A stretch of 46,965 nucleotides of DNA from Sphingomonas sp. AOB5 (GTDB lineage: Bacteria > Pseudomonadota > Alphaproteobacteria > Sphingomonadales > Sphingomonadaceae): the NCBI RefSeq assembly GCF_029433115.1, contig NZ_JARNTV010000027.1, forward strand, positions 1 to 46,965. The letters are read 5' to 3'. The notes beneath the pieces are model-generated. The model was not told where the DNA came from. It saw only the letters and a program-made list of their open reading frames with translations, and searched no databases. The translations under genes and the position numbers were made by a program. Positions within the stretch are counted from its first letter, which is position 1. Each line of letters begins with the position of its first letter. This document shows positions 29,461-38,687 of the stretch, piece by piece.

Positions 29461-30383
29461 TAGGCCGGGCGGCGGTGCGCGGCGATGCAGGATAGGACGC
29501 TCGCCACCACCAGCCCGAACGCCGCCACTTCCAGCAGCTCGGGCAGGCGCCCTTCCCAGATGAAGCCATAGATCAGCGCGAACAGCGTCTCGAACAGGAT
29601 CATCTGGCCGACCATGGTGAGCGGCAGGAGGCGGCTCATCCGGTTCCACAACGCGTTGCCAAGGATCGAGGCAAACACCGCGACGGCGCCCGATACCGCG
29701 GCAAAGCGCAGCCACGCGGCGGGATCGTGGCGCATGGGTTCGAAGGCGAGGGTGAACGGGATCAGCACCACTGCCTGCGCGCCGGTGACGATGCCGGTCA
29801 GCAGGTTCCAGTCATGGACCGAGACATGGCCTAGGCGCGCGAGGCAGCGGCTGTTGCACACCGCATAGGCCGCCCAGCAAGCCAGAGCACCGATGGCGCA
29901 GAACAGTCCGACGATCTGCTTGCCCGCCACGCCCGATGCCGGTGCCGCAATCGCCTGCCAGCCGATGCAGAACGCCCCGGCCGCACACAGCAGCAGCGAG
30001 GGGACAAGGCGCCGCAGCGGCACCGCGCCGGAATCGCGGCTGCCGATGATCGTCACGGCGACGGGCAGGAAGCCGATGACCAGCGAAGTCATCGCAATCC
30101 CGCCGGTCTGCACAGCCGCGGACAGGAGGACATAGTAAAGCGTGTTGCCGGCCAGCGCGAGCCAGGCGAGCGACAGCCAGTCGCGGCGGGTGAGGGCAGC
30201 GGCCAGCGTCCGCAGGCGCGGCGCGATCAGTACGGCGGCGATGGCGCCGAACGCCAGATAGCGGCCGATAGCGAGCTGGAGCGGGGTGAAGTCGCGGGTC
30301 AGCTCGGGCGCGAGGAACACCAGCCCCCACAGCGCACCGGCGCCGATGCCGCACAGGATGCCGAGATGGGTGCCGCTCTTCAT
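29460..30383 (-). CDS. DMT/EamA-family exporter
   Basis: 307-aa inner-membrane protein with ten predicted helices in two EamA repeats (IGAGALWGLVFLAPEL starts the first; FCAIGALACWAAYAVCNSR the second). Family members export amino acids or metabolites. Start ATG 30383. It is divergent from an Lrp/AsnC regulator with 74 nt between start codons, an arrangement common for amino-acid exporters controlled by their neighbour. Substrate unknown. Confidence 0.85.
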   Translation of the reverse strand: MKSGTHLGILCGIGAGALWGLVFLAPELTRDFTPLQLAIGRYLAFGAIAAVLIAPRLRTLAAALTRRDWLSLAWLALAGNTLYYVLLSAAVQTGGIAMTSLVIGFLPVAVTIIGSRDSGAVPLRRLVPSLLLCAAGAFCIGWQAIAAPASGVAGKQIVGLFCAIGALACWAAYAVCNSRCLARLGHVSVHDWNLLTGIVTGAQAVVLIPFTLAFEPMRHDPAAWLRFAAVSGAVAVFASILGNALWNRMSRLLPLTMVGQMILFETLFALIYGFIWEGRLPELLEVAAFGLVVASVLSCIAAHRRPA

Positions 30384-30457
30384 GTGACGAGGCCTATCAT
30401 CGCCGAAGCAGGATTTGCGCTCGACTTTGTGGCCCGAAATGCAACAAAAACCCGCTC

Positions 30458-30943
30458 ATGGCGCGAAACTCCTCCGGAAACCGCACGCTCGACGGGTTCG
30501 ACCGCGCGATCCTGCCCATCGTCCAGCGCGACAACAAGACGCCCCAGCGCAGCATCGGCGAAGCGGTGAACCTCTCCGCCGCGGCGGTGCAGCGTCGGAT
30601 CGCGGCAATGGAAGCGGACGGGGTGATCGAGCGCAACGTCGCGATCGTCGATGCCCGGGCGGTGGCGATGACCATCACCGCGATCGTCGAGGTGACGCTG
30701 ATCGACGAGCGGCTGCCCACGGTGGACAGCGCCAAATCGCTGTTCCACGCCGCGCCCGAGGTGCAGCAATGCTATTACGTCACCGGCGGGATCAGCTTCG
30801 TGCTGGTGATCGTCGCGCCGGACATGGTCGAATATGAAGCGATCACCCGGCGCCTGTTCCAGCAGAATGACTGCGTGGCCAGCTTCCGCAGCCTGATCGC
30901 GTTGGACCGACTGAAGACGGGGGCGGAGATCGTGATTCCGTGA
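30458..30943 (+). CDS. Lrp/AsnC-family transcriptional regulator
   Basis: 161-aa regulator: N-terminal HTH (LDGFDRAILPIVQRDNKT, RSIGEAVNLSAAAVQRRI, MEADGVIERNVAIVD) and C-terminal RAM/AsnC ligand-binding domain (PEVQQCYYVTGGISFVLVIV). It probably binds an amino acid and controls the divergent DMT exporter. Start ATG 30458; no strong Shine-Dalgarno is seen. Confidence 0.92.
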   Translation: MARNSSGNRTLDGFDRAILPIVQRDNKTPQRSIGEAVNLSAAAVQRRIAAMEADGVIERNVAIVDARAVAMTITAIVEVTLIDERLPTVDSAKSLFHAAPEVQQCYYVTGGISFVLVIVAPDMVEYEAITRRLFQQNDCVASFRSLIALDRLKTGAEIVIP

Positions 30944-30956
30944 GCGATAGTCAAAA

Positions 30957-31080
30957 TCCTCCCCCGGAGGGGGAGGTGACAGCCGAAGGCTGACGGACGG
31001 GTATTATCCGCGAGCGATGTCGCCCGTGGAGATTACCCCTCCACCGCTTCGCGGTCCCCCTCCCCCTCCGGGGGAGGAGT
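30957..31080. repeat. REP-like element, copy 1 (inverted partner at 38688-38808)
   Basis: Begins TCCTCCCCCGGAGGGGGAGG and ends CCTCCCCCTCCGGGGGAGGA. It contains GGGTATTATCCGCGAGCGATG, shown here only by its core TATTATCCGCGAGCGA, and ACCGCTTCGCGGT. The reverse complement of 38688-38808 matches it along its full length with about eight differences by eye. Confidence 0.85.
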
Positions 31081-31090
31081 AAGCGCCGGA

Positions 31091-32455
31091 TTACTGCCCC
31101 GTCCGCATATCCCGGTCCCGCGGGCTGAGCGCCTCGCGCACCGGTCCGGTCTGACCCGGATAGCGGCCGGACTTCGGCTCCATCGTGTCGAGGTTCCAGT
31201 CCCCCTCCACGAACGGCGCCGCGGTCGGCTTGTACGCCGGATAGGCGCTGACTTCCTTCTCGTCGTCGATGATGAAGCCGCGGCCCTCGGCCACGAAGAA
31301 CAGCACGCGGATATCCTCGCCGTCGCGGTCCCACGGACGGGCGCCGGCGGTGGAAAGCACGCTGGTCTCGACGTCGCCCGAGGGCAGCACGGTCATGCCA
31401 GTGGTGGCCATCATCGGCGCCTTTCTCTCCACGATCTTCGCGCGCGTCTCGCCATAGCGGCCGAACATCGGCAGCTTCACGCCGTGGCGGTCCACCGCGC
31501 GATTGTCCTTGCCGTAATAGTTCAGGTCGCCGTCGCCGCCGATCATCAGGAAGGGCAGGCCCTCATCGGTATCGTTGCCGCCGCGCATGACGTTGCCGAT
31601 CGCAGTGATCTCGCCCGTCACATAGGGATGGCCGGCCCATTCCAGCGCCATCAGGTTGTAATGCACCGCGCGATGCTGCGGATTGTAGATCAGGTTGTTG
31701 ACCATCAGCACCTGCGCGCCACCCTTCACCAGCGGATGCCGCTCGACATTGTGCGCCCAGATGTTGCGATAGAAGACGATGCCGGTGGTGTTGTCGTGGA
31801 TCAGCGAGCCCTTCGAATGCTCGCCCTTGGGATGGCTTGAATCGGCCAGACCCTCGGCGGCGAGATTGTTCGAGAAGGTGATGTTGCGGCTGGTGCCGGC
31901 GCGCCATTCCTCGACCGTGTTGCCGGTGAAGCGCGGGCCGGAGGCCGACATGTTCTCGTCGATCGCCCAGGTGAAGGTATTGTGATCGATGATCACGTTG
32001 CGCGCGGCGACGGTGGAGAAGGCGTCGGCTTCCCAGCCGCTGCGCTTGGGCTGGTTGTCGGCGCCGGTGCGCACGCGGATGTGGCGGATGATCACATCGT
32101 GGGTGCGCACGTCGATGCCGGTCTTGATCAGGGTGATGCCGGGCGAAGGCGCGGTCTGGCCGGCGATCGTCAGGAAAGGCTCGCGGATCTCGATCGTCTC
32201 GCGGCCCATGTCGATCACGCCGCCCACTTCGAACACCACGATGCGCGGACCCTTGGCCTCTACCGCTGCCTTGAACGAGCCGGGGCCATCGGCGTTCAGA
32301 TTGGTCACGCGAATGATCTGGCCGCCGCGCCCGCCGGGCGTCTCCGCCGCCGGGCCGACCGCGCCGGGAAAGGCGGGTGCCGCGGTCTGGGCGCTCGCGG
32401 GCGCCGCAATCATGCAGGCGATTGCGGCAAGGGCAGGCGTAAGCAACTTGAACAT
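31091..32455 (-). CDS. secreted pectate lyase-like protein 1
   Basis: 454-aa protein with a signal peptide (MFKLLTPALAAIACMIAAPASAQ is the leader; cleavage after ASA) and a right-handed beta-helix related to polysaccharide lyase family 1. Features: FPGAVGPAAETPGGRGG, IIRVTNLNADGPGSFKAAVE, FEVGGVIDMGRETIEI, FLTIAGQTAPSPGITLI, NVIIDHNTFTWAIDENMS and IVFYRNIWAHNVERHPLVKG. It would cleave polygalacturonate-type chains by beta-elimination in the periplasm or outside. Divergent from lacI with an ACCGGT operator candidate between. Related in layout to the second lyase at 37337 but with a different C-terminus (no Ca-type repeats). Confidence 0.85.
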   Translation of the reverse strand: MFKLLTPALAAIACMIAAPASAQTAAPAFPGAVGPAAETPGGRGGQIIRVTNLNADGPGSFKAAVEAKGPRIVVFEVGGVIDMGRETIEIREPFLTIAGQTAPSPGITLIKTGIDVRTHDVIIRHIRVRTGADNQPKRSGWEADAFSTVAARNVIIDHNTFTWAIDENMSASGPRFTGNTVEEWRAGTSRNITFSNNLAAEGLADSSHPKGEHSKGSLIHDNTTGIVFYRNIWAHNVERHPLVKGGAQVLMVNNLIYNPQHRAVHYNLMALEWAGHPYVTGEITAIGNVMRGGNDTDEGLPFLMIGGDGDLNYYGKDNRAVDRHGVKLPMFGRYGETRAKIVERKAPMMATTGMTVLPSGDVETSVLSTAGARPWDRDGEDIRVLFFVAEGRGFIIDDEKEVSAYPAYKPTAAPFVEGDWNLDTMEPKSGRYPGQTGPVREALSPRDRDMRTGQ

Positions 32456-32479
32456 TCGGACCTCTCCATCCGGATTTAC

Positions 32480-32494
32480 TGATACCGGTTACCA
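32480..32494. promoter_or_regulatory. LacI-type operator candidate (ACCGGT type), site B
   Basis: TGATACCGGTTACCA, 25 bp upstream of the pectate lyase 1 start (minus strand) and about 100 bp before lacI. Matches the LacI-family pattern except at the last base. Confidence 0.6.
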
Positions 32495-32542
32495 GCGCGG
32501 TTTACCCCCGAAATCGCGACTTGCAAAGCATGTCCGCCGCAT

Positions 32543-32578
32543 TGTCCACCGGACAGTCTCGCTTTGTCTCGCGCGACA
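32543..32578. promoter_or_regulatory. Two TGTC...GACA palindromes before lacI
   Basis: TGTCCACCGGACA (32543-32555) is a palindrome with a 3-nt centre, and TGTCTCGCGCGACA (32565-32578) is near-palindromic. Both lie within 52 bp of the lacI start and could be autoregulatory sites. Confidence 0.3.
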
Positions 32579-32593
32579 GTGTAGCGTGTCCGC

Positions 32594-33628
32594 ATGAAGA
32601 GCGTGGGCAAGCCAACCATCAACGACGTCGCCCGTCTGGCCGGCGTTTCCAAGAAGACCGTCAGCCGGGTGATCAACCGATCCCCGCTGCTCAACGCGGA
32701 CACCCGCGCCAAGGTGGAGAAGGTCATCGCCGATATCGGCTATGTCCCCAACGTCCAGGCGCGCGCGCTGGCGCTGCGCCGCAACTTTCTGGTCGGGCTG
32801 ATCCACGACAATCCCAATGCGCAGATGGTGATGAACGTGCAGGCGGGCATCCTCGAGGCGATCCGCGATACCGAGTTCGAGCTGATCGTCCGCCCGATCG
32901 ATCGCGGCTCCTCGACCATGCTGGCGGACGTCAAGAATTTCCTCGAGCGCCAGCGGCTCTATGGCGTGCTGATCCTGCCGCCGGTGTCGGAAAACGACAT
33001 GCTGGCCGAGCTCTGTCAGGACATTGGCTGCCGCTATGTCCGCATGGGGTCGACCACGCTCGACACGCCCGAACATATGGTCGCCTCGAACGATGCCGAG
33101 GTGGTGAAGGAAGCGGTCAACCATCTGATTTCATTGGGTCATAGCCGGATCGGCCTGATCGCCGGCCCGCATGGATTCCGCTCCGCGCGCGAGCGGCGCA
33201 AGGGGTTCGAGGAGGCTTTGGCAGAGGCCGATATCAAGCTCCCGCGCAGCCTGATCGCCGACGGCAATTACACGTTCGAGACGGGACTTGCAGCGGCCGA
33301 CCGCCTGCTCGATCTGTCGCCGCGGCCTACCGCGATCTTCGCGTCGAACGACGAAATGGCGGCGGCGACGCTGCACGCGGCGCGGCGCCGGGGCATGAGC
33401 GTGCCCGAGGATCTGTCGATCATCGGCTTCGACGATACCGCGATCGCGCAGCATATCTGGCCACCGATGACGACGGTCCACTGGCCGATCATCTCGATGG
33501 CGCGATCGGCTGCGCTGAAGCTGCTCGCCGATTTCTTCGGCGACGATCTGGCCAGCGAGGAGCCGTCGCTGTTCCCCTCGACCCTGATCCACCGCGCCTC
33601 CGTGGCCCCGCCGCGCAAGGCTGGATAA
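32594..33628 (+). CDS. LacI-family transcriptional regulator
   Basis: 344-aa repressor. N-terminal HTH KPTINDVARLAGVSKKTVSR, hinge helix region YVPNVQARALALRRN, then a periplasmic-binding-protein-like effector domain (LIHDNPNAQMVMN, ISLGHSRIGLIAGP, AIFASNDEMAAATLHAAR, LSIIGFDDTAIA). Start ATG 32594. It lies between two pectate lyase genes and before the TonB receptor. It is the only LacI-type protein in the window, so it is the natural candidate to bind the TGAYACCGGT sites at 19861, 32480 and 33734 and to respond to a pectin-derived sugar such as 2-keto-3-deoxygluconate (inference). Confidence 0.95.
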   Translation: MKSVGKPTINDVARLAGVSKKTVSRVINRSPLLNADTRAKVEKVIADIGYVPNVQARALALRRNFLVGLIHDNPNAQMVMNVQAGILEAIRDTEFELIVRPIDRGSSTMLADVKNFLERQRLYGVLILPPVSENDMLAELCQDIGCRYVRMGSTTLDTPEHMVASNDAEVVKEAVNHLISLGHSRIGLIAGPHGFRSARERRKGFEEALAEADIKLPRSLIADGNYTFETGLAAADRLLDLSPRPTAIFASNDEMAAATLHAARRRGMSVPEDLSIIGFDDTAIAQHIWPPMTTVHWPIISMARSAALKLLADFFGDDLASEEPSLFPSTLIHRASVAPPRKAG

Positions 33629-33971
33629 GGGGCCGGATAGAGGGCCGGGCAGGGACGCTCAGACTCGCTGCCTGCCACTTTCACCAGTGTTGCGCGTTTG
33701 CTTCAGCACCGCCGATATTGCGCGAAACTGTTATGACACCGGTTGACTTATGTCCGGCTCATGTCAGAAACAGCGTCGACCAGGCGTGACGGCACGCTTG
33801 CGCCATAGCGGGCGACAGACCTGCAAGAGCGCCGGGGGAGGATGAACGGGCAGAAAGTCGCCGGATCGCGTTAGCGGTACCGGCGCAGGCCAAATCCCAC
33901 CCGCGACTCGAACCCGGCGCATGCAGGACGGCGGTCTGGCGCACTTTTTTGCGGCCAGGGGAGGCTCTTTA
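33629..33971 (+). promoter_or_regulatory. 343-bp leader region of the TonB receptor gene, with operator candidate site C
   Basis: No gene is supported in this stretch. TGACACCGGTTGAC at 33734-33747 is the third ACCGGT-type operator candidate, and TTGACT (33743-33748) inside it could be a -35 element, so binding would block the promoter. GGGGAGG at 33959-33965 is the ribosome binding site for ATG 33972. The long leader between site C and the start codon shows no clear strong hairpin. Confidence 0.55.
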
Positions 33972-36900
33972 ATGCTGGGATTCAACAAGATGGCGCGGGT
34001 GCGCCGGGGGCAGACGATGCTGCGCGGCGCATGTGCGCTTGGCGCGCTGGGCGTGGCGCTGGCGATGAGCGGTACCGCTTACGCACAGGATTCGGCGCCG
34101 CAGGATGACGAGGGCGAGGTGATCGTGGTCACCGGTTTCCGCGCCTCGCTGAGCAACGCGCTGAACGTGAAGCGCACCTCGAATCAGATCGTGGACGCGA
34201 TCACCGCCGAAGACATTGCCGACTTCCCCGACGCCAATCTGGCCGAATCGATCCAGCGCCTGCCGGGCATCTCGATCGATCGCGATAACGGCGAAGGCCG
34301 CACCATCACCGTGCGCGGTCTGGGCGGCGACTTCCAGGCGACCCGCCTGAACGGCGCCGATGCCCAGAACGTCGCGGGCGGCAACCAATCCGACGCCGGC
34401 GCGAACCGCAGCCGCGGCTTCGATTTCAACACCTTCGCTTCCGAACTGTTCGGCGGCGTGAAGATCACCAAGACCACGGCAGCCGAGAATGACGAAGGCT
34501 CGCTCGGCGCGGTGATCGATCTCACCACCGGCCGTCCGCTGGCGTACAAGAACAACCGCTTCGCGCTGGGCGCCGAGGCTGAATATCGCGAGAACGGTAC
34601 CAGCTGGAACCCGCGCCTGACCGGCCTCGCCTCGGTCCGCGTCGCCGACAATTTCGGCATCCTCGTCTCGGCCGCGTACCAGAAGCAGGATCAGCAGATC
34701 GACGCCTATCGCCGCAACATCGGCGCGTTCGAATATACCTATCGCAACTCGCAGCTGAACGGCGTCACGCCGGTGACCTATGGCTTTGCCCGTCCGGGCG
34801 GCAGCGGTGTCACCTTCGGTTCGGATCCGGCGGCCTATGCGCTGATCACCCCGACCACCATCATCCCGACATTGCCCTCGATCGGCCGTCAGGACCTGAA
34901 CTATGAGCGCCTGGGCGGCACCGCGACGCTGCAGTGGCAGCCGAGCAGCCGGACCGAGATCATCGCCGACTTCGTGTATTCGCGCTACGACCAGAACAGC
35001 GACAATACCGGCGTCACCACGATCGGCCTGAACCGGAACGGCACCAACGCCCGCGCCGCGCAGACCGGCACCGCGGGCCTTCGCGCGCCCGGCACGACCA
35101 ACGGCAATGCCGATCGCGTCGCGCTCTATCCGAACTGCGTGCCCAGCGCGATCGTCGACTGCGACGGCCTGCTGACCGGCAACGTCGTGCTGCCGGGTTA
35201 CCTGAACAGCATGAACCCGAACAATCTCAACCCGTTCGATTACTACAATAATCCGTCGTCGCCGGGCTATGTCGCGACCGCCAACCAGACCGGCTATTAC
35301 GAAGAGCTGATCGGCCGCCCGAACACCAAGATCCGCGCGGCGCATGTCAACGGCGCCAACCAGGCCGACTATCTCGTCCTAGATGACGTCGACTGGCGCA
35401 GCTACAGCGACTCCCAGTTCGGCTCGACCGAGTTCAAGCAGGCGACGCTCAACTTCCGTCAGGACCTGACCGACACGTTCAAGGTCGAAGGCACGGTGGG
35501 CTGGTCGAAGTCCGAATTCACCGCGGTCGGCTATCTGGTCGAATTCAACGCGATCGACCGTGACGGCTATACGTTCGACGATCGCGGCGGCACCAAGATG
35601 CCGATCTTCAACCCCGGCTTCGACGTCGCCAATCCGGCGAACTGGACGCTGGTGAAGGGCCTGTCGACGATCCGTTACTTCACCAACGAAGTGACCAACG
35701 AATTCCGCGTCGCCCGCCTGAACTTCACCCTCGAAGCCACGCCGGAAATGACGCTGCGCTTCGGCGGCACCTACAAGAAGTTCGATTATTCGGGCGATCA
35801 GGGCCGCCGCAACCAGGGCATCGAGGCGATCAACCCGACGCTGGTCGAAGCCGGTCTGGGCATCACCGATCTGGGCAAGACCGTCGGCTTCGGTCAGGGG
35901 ATCAACGTGACCGCGGGCACGCCGACCTCCTATTATGCGCCGGACCTCGACAAGTTCATCAACAAGTTCGGCATCAACTGCAATTGCGTCAACAAATGGG
36001 GCGATTTCCGCGCCGTGGTCGACGGACGCCAGCGCAGTGCGGTGAGCGAAACCGACTTTTCGGGCTTCTTCCAGGTCGATTTCAACTTCGACCTGCTCGG
36101 CGCGCCGCTGCGCGGCAATGCAGGCATGCGCGTCGCCAACACCAGCGTGACGGGGATGGGCAATGTCGGCGGCGCGGATGGCGTGGCCGGCACTCCGGTG
36201 ACCGCGCACAACGAATATTGGGACTGGCTGCCCTCGATGAATGCGACCTGGGAACCGGCACGCGGCTTCCTCGTCCGCTTCGCCGCATCGAAGGTGATGT
36301 CGCGCCCGCAGCTGGCCAGCCTGACGCCGGGCACCACGGCCTTCACCACCGCGCTCGCCACAAGCGGTGCCGCGCCGACAGTGACGGTGGGCAATCCCTA
36401 TCTCGAACCGTTCCGGGCGACCAATCTCGACCTCAGCTTCGAACGTTATTTCCGCAACAACGGCCTGATCTCGGTCACCTTCTTCAAGAAGGACATCGGT
36501 TCCTTCCCGCAGCAGGTGGCAGGCGAAGCGCCGCTGTCGTCGGTGTTCGAGCCCGAAGTCTATGCGCAGCTGCTCGAAAGCCTGAAGGGCACCGGGCCGA
36601 CGCCGTCCACGCTGTACACCTACACGCTGAACGGCGGCACCTGGGGCATCCGTCAGTTCAAGGATGCGCCGGGCGGCTCGATCAAGGGCTTCGAAATCAA
36701 TCTGCAGACCGATTTCTGGTTCCTGCCCGCGCCGTTCGACAAGATGGGCGTGACCGCGAACTACACGCACATCGAATCGAGCCTGAGCTACCTGACCGGC
36801 ACGGCGCTTTCGACGACCCAGACGGGCACCGCCTCGACCGCGTCGAACACCTTCGCCGAAGGGCCGTTCCTCAACACCTCGCCGGACTCGTTCAACGCGA

Positions 36901-37250
36901 CGCTCTACTACGAGAACAGCGTGTGGTCGGCGCGCGTGTCGGGTGCGTATCGCAAGCGCTACGTCAACCGCTTCCCGCTGGCGACCGGCACCTGCAGCGT
37001 GGGCACCACCACCAATGCGGGCGCCGCATGCAACTCGCCGGTGCTGGCGGACTTCGGCTATAACGAGGACACGCTCAACGTCGACGTGGCGCTGGCGTGG
37101 AACGTGACCAAGTTCGCCAAGCTGACGATCGAGGGTCGCAACCTGACCAACGATCCGCAGTATCGCACCATGTACGCCGCCAATCCGGTGACGCAGACCT
37201 ATGCGAGCACCGGCCGGATCTTCACGGCCGGCGTGCGGATGATCTTCTAA
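33972..37250 (+). CDS. TonB-dependent receptor, putative pectic-oligosaccharide importer
   Basis: 1092-aa outer-membrane receptor. Signal peptide (about 1-36, ending SGTAYAQ), then GEVIVVTGFRASLSNALNVK (TonB-box-like start of the plug), plug motifs AEDIADFPDANLAESIQRLPG and TITVRGLGGDFQATRLNG, and a long 22-strand barrel ending in the terminal Phe of GVRMIF. The length and the SNALNVKR start are typical of sphingomonad/Xanthomonas/Caulobacter carbohydrate receptors. Start ATG 33972 has GGGGAGG at 6 nt; an in-frame ATG at 33921 lacks one. It lies between lacI and a pectate lyase, so pectin oligomers are the likely cargo. Confidence 0.93.
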   Translation: MLGFNKMARVRRGQTMLRGACALGALGVALAMSGTAYAQDSAPQDDEGEVIVVTGFRASLSNALNVKRTSNQIVDAITAEDIADFPDANLAESIQRLPGISIDRDNGEGRTITVRGLGGDFQATRLNGADAQNVAGGNQSDAGANRSRGFDFNTFASELFGGVKITKTTAAENDEGSLGAVIDLTTGRPLAYKNNRFALGAEAEYRENGTSWNPRLTGLASVRVADNFGILVSAAYQKQDQQIDAYRRNIGAFEYTYRNSQLNGVTPVTYGFARPGGSGVTFGSDPAAYALITPTTIIPTLPSIGRQDLNYERLGGTATLQWQPSSRTEIIADFVYSRYDQNSDNTGVTTIGLNRNGTNARAAQTGTAGLRAPGTTNGNADRVALYPNCVPSAIVDCDGLLTGNVVLPGYLNSMNPNNLNPFDYYNNPSSPGYVATANQTGYYEELIGRPNTKIRAAHVNGANQADYLVLDDVDWRSYSDSQFGSTEFKQATLNFRQDLTDTFKVEGTVGWSKSEFTAVGYLVEFNAIDRDGYTFDDRGGTKMPIFNPGFDVANPANWTLVKGLSTIRYFTNEVTNEFRVARLNFTLEATPEMTLRFGGTYKKFDYSGDQGRRNQGIEAINPTLVEAGLGITDLGKTVGFGQGINVTAGTPTSYYAPDLDKFINKFGINCNCVNKWGDFRAVVDGRQRSAVSETDFSGFFQVDFNFDLLGAPLRGNAGMRVANTSVTGMGNVGGADGVAGTPVTAHNEYWDWLPSMNATWEPARGFLVRFAASKVMSRPQLASLTPGTTAFTTALATSGAAPTVTVGNPYLEPFRATNLDLSFERYFRNNGLISVTFFKKDIGSFPQQVAGEAPLSSVFEPEVYAQLLESLKGTGPTPSTLYTYTLNGGTWGIRQFKDAPGGSIKGFEINLQTDFWFLPAPFDKMGVTANYTHIESSLSYLTGTALSTTQTGTASTASNTFAEGPFLNTSPDSFNATLYYENSVWSARVSGAYRKRYVNRFPLATGTCSVGTTTNAGAACNSPVLADFGYNEDTLNVDVALAWNVTKFAKLTIEGRNLTNDPQYRTMYAANPVTQTYASTGRIFTAGVRMIF

Positions 37251-37263
37251 CCCAAGGGGGAGA

Positions 37264-37318
37264 CTGCGGCGTAGCGCCTGGGGAGTGCCGGACAGCCTCC
37301 CCCGGTGCTGCGCCGCAG
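37264..37318 (+). promoter_or_regulatory. Intercistronic hairpin between receptor and pectate lyase 2
   Basis: Arms at 37264-37285 and 37297-37318 pair at 19 of 22 positions (CTGCGGCG...GGGGAG with CTCCCC...CGCCGCAG) around an 11-nt loop, starting 14 nt after the receptor stop. It may act as a partial terminator or mRNA-stability element giving less lyase than receptor. No U-run follows. Confidence 0.55.
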
Positions 37319-37336
37319 CCTTGTCTGGAGACCTGG

Positions 37337-38668
37337 ATGCGTAAGATGATGATGCTGGCGGCGGCGCTGCTGGCGAGTGGCGAAGCGGCAGCGCAGACCG
37401 CACCCCTGGCCTTTCCGGGTGCGGAAGGCGCGGGCGCGCATGCGCTGGGCGGGCGCGGGGGACGGGTGTTCACCGTGACTAGCCTGGCGGATTCGGGACC
37501 CGGCACGCTGCGCGAAGCGGTGGAGGCCAGGGGGCCGCGGACGATCGTGTTCGCGGTCGCAGGCACGATCCGGCTGGCCAAGCCGCTCAAGATCAGCGAG
37601 CCGCGTATCACCATTGCCGGCCAGACCGCGCCGGGCGGCGGCATCACCCTGCGCGATCATCCGCTGCTGATCGCGGCGGACGATGTCGTGATCCGCTTCA
37701 TCCGCTCGCGGCTGGGCGATGAATCCAAGGTCGAGGCCGATGCGATCTCGATCACCGGCGGACGGCGAATCATCCTCGACCATGTCTCGGCCAGCTGGTC
37801 GGTCGACGAGACGCTGTCGGTCGGCGCACCGGGGACGGACCCAGAAAAGGTCGTGCGCGACGTGACCGTACAATGGTCGATCATCGGCGAATCGCTCAAT
37901 CGCTCGGGCCATGCCAAGGGCGCGCATGGCTATGGATCGCTGCTGCGCTCGGGCTTCGGTGCCGAGATCAGCATGCACCACAATCTATGGGCGCATCACC
38001 GCGCGCGCATGCCGCGGCCGGGCAATTACAACGATCCGGCGATCGACCCGAACGGCCCGATCTACGATATCCGCGCCAATATCTTCTACAATTGGGCAGG
38101 CGGCCATGCCGGCTACAATGCCGACAAGGCGAGCCGCTCCAACTATAATTTCGTCGGCAATTTCTACCTGCGCGGCCCGGACAGCCGCGGCGGAATCGTG
38201 TTCGACGAAGGCAGCAACGGCGGTCGCGGCTGGTTCGCGGGGAACAGCATGGATGGCGTGGTACCTGCCGATCCGTGGAGCCTGGTGAGCGGGCTGGCCG
38301 CGCCGGAGAACCGCTTGTCCGCCCCGCTCCCGGTCAAGCCGGTGAAGGACGATCCGGCGGCGTTCGATCGCGTGCTGGCCGGCGCCGGCGCGTCGCTGTT
38401 TCGCGACAGTGTCGATACGCGGATCGTGGAGAGCGTCCGCACAAAGGGCGGCGTCCTGATCGACAGCCAGGCACAGGTCGGCGGCTGGCCCGAACTGGCA
38501 CCGGGCAAGGCGGCTGTGGACAGCGACGGCGACGGCATGCCCGACACCTGGGAACGCGCGCACGAGCTGGATCCGAAGAGTGCGGCGGACGGCAATGCCG
38601 ATCGCAACGGCGACGGGATCACCAACCTCGAGGACTGGCTTGCCGACGCCGCGGCTGGGAAGCGGTAG
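37337..38668 (+). CDS. secreted pectate lyase-like protein 2 with calcium-type C-terminal repeats
   Basis: 443-aa secreted beta-helix protein related to PL1. Signal peptide ends near SGEAAAQ. Core features: FPGAEGAGAHALGGRGG, VFTVTSLADSGPGTLREAVE, IVFAVAGTIRLAKPL, ITIAGQTAPGGGITL, HHNLWAHHRARMPRPG and YDIRANIFYNW. The C-terminus holds two DxDGDG/DRNGDG motifs (DSDGDGMPDTWE and ADRNGDGITNLEDW), which resemble dockerin/EF-hand calcium sites. Start ATG 37337 follows GGAG at 6 nt. Probably co-transcribed with the receptor gene, 86 nt upstream. It would release unsaturated oligouronides for uptake and KduI/KduD metabolism. Confidence 0.87.
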   Translation: MRKMMMLAAALLASGEAAAQTAPLAFPGAEGAGAHALGGRGGRVFTVTSLADSGPGTLREAVEARGPRTIVFAVAGTIRLAKPLKISEPRITIAGQTAPGGGITLRDHPLLIAADDVVIRFIRSRLGDESKVEADAISITGGRRIILDHVSASWSVDETLSVGAPGTDPEKVVRDVTVQWSIIGESLNRSGHAKGAHGYGSLLRSGFGAEISMHHNLWAHHRARMPRPGNYNDPAIDPNGPIYDIRANIFYNWAGGHAGYNADKASRSNYNFVGNFYLRGPDSRGGIVFDEGSNGGRGWFAGNSMDGVVPADPWSLVSGLAAPENRLSAPLPVKPVKDDPAAFDRVLAGAGASLFRDSVDTRIVESVRTKGGVLIDSQAQVGGWPELAPGKAAVDSDGDGMPDTWERAHELDPKSAADGNADRNGDGITNLEDWLADAAAGKR

Positions 38669-38687
38669 ACGCATCCACAATCAAATC

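Noticed and set aside
33969..37403. Long antisense frames opposite the TonB receptor
   Set aside because: Composition-driven shadows of the receptor; no motif support.
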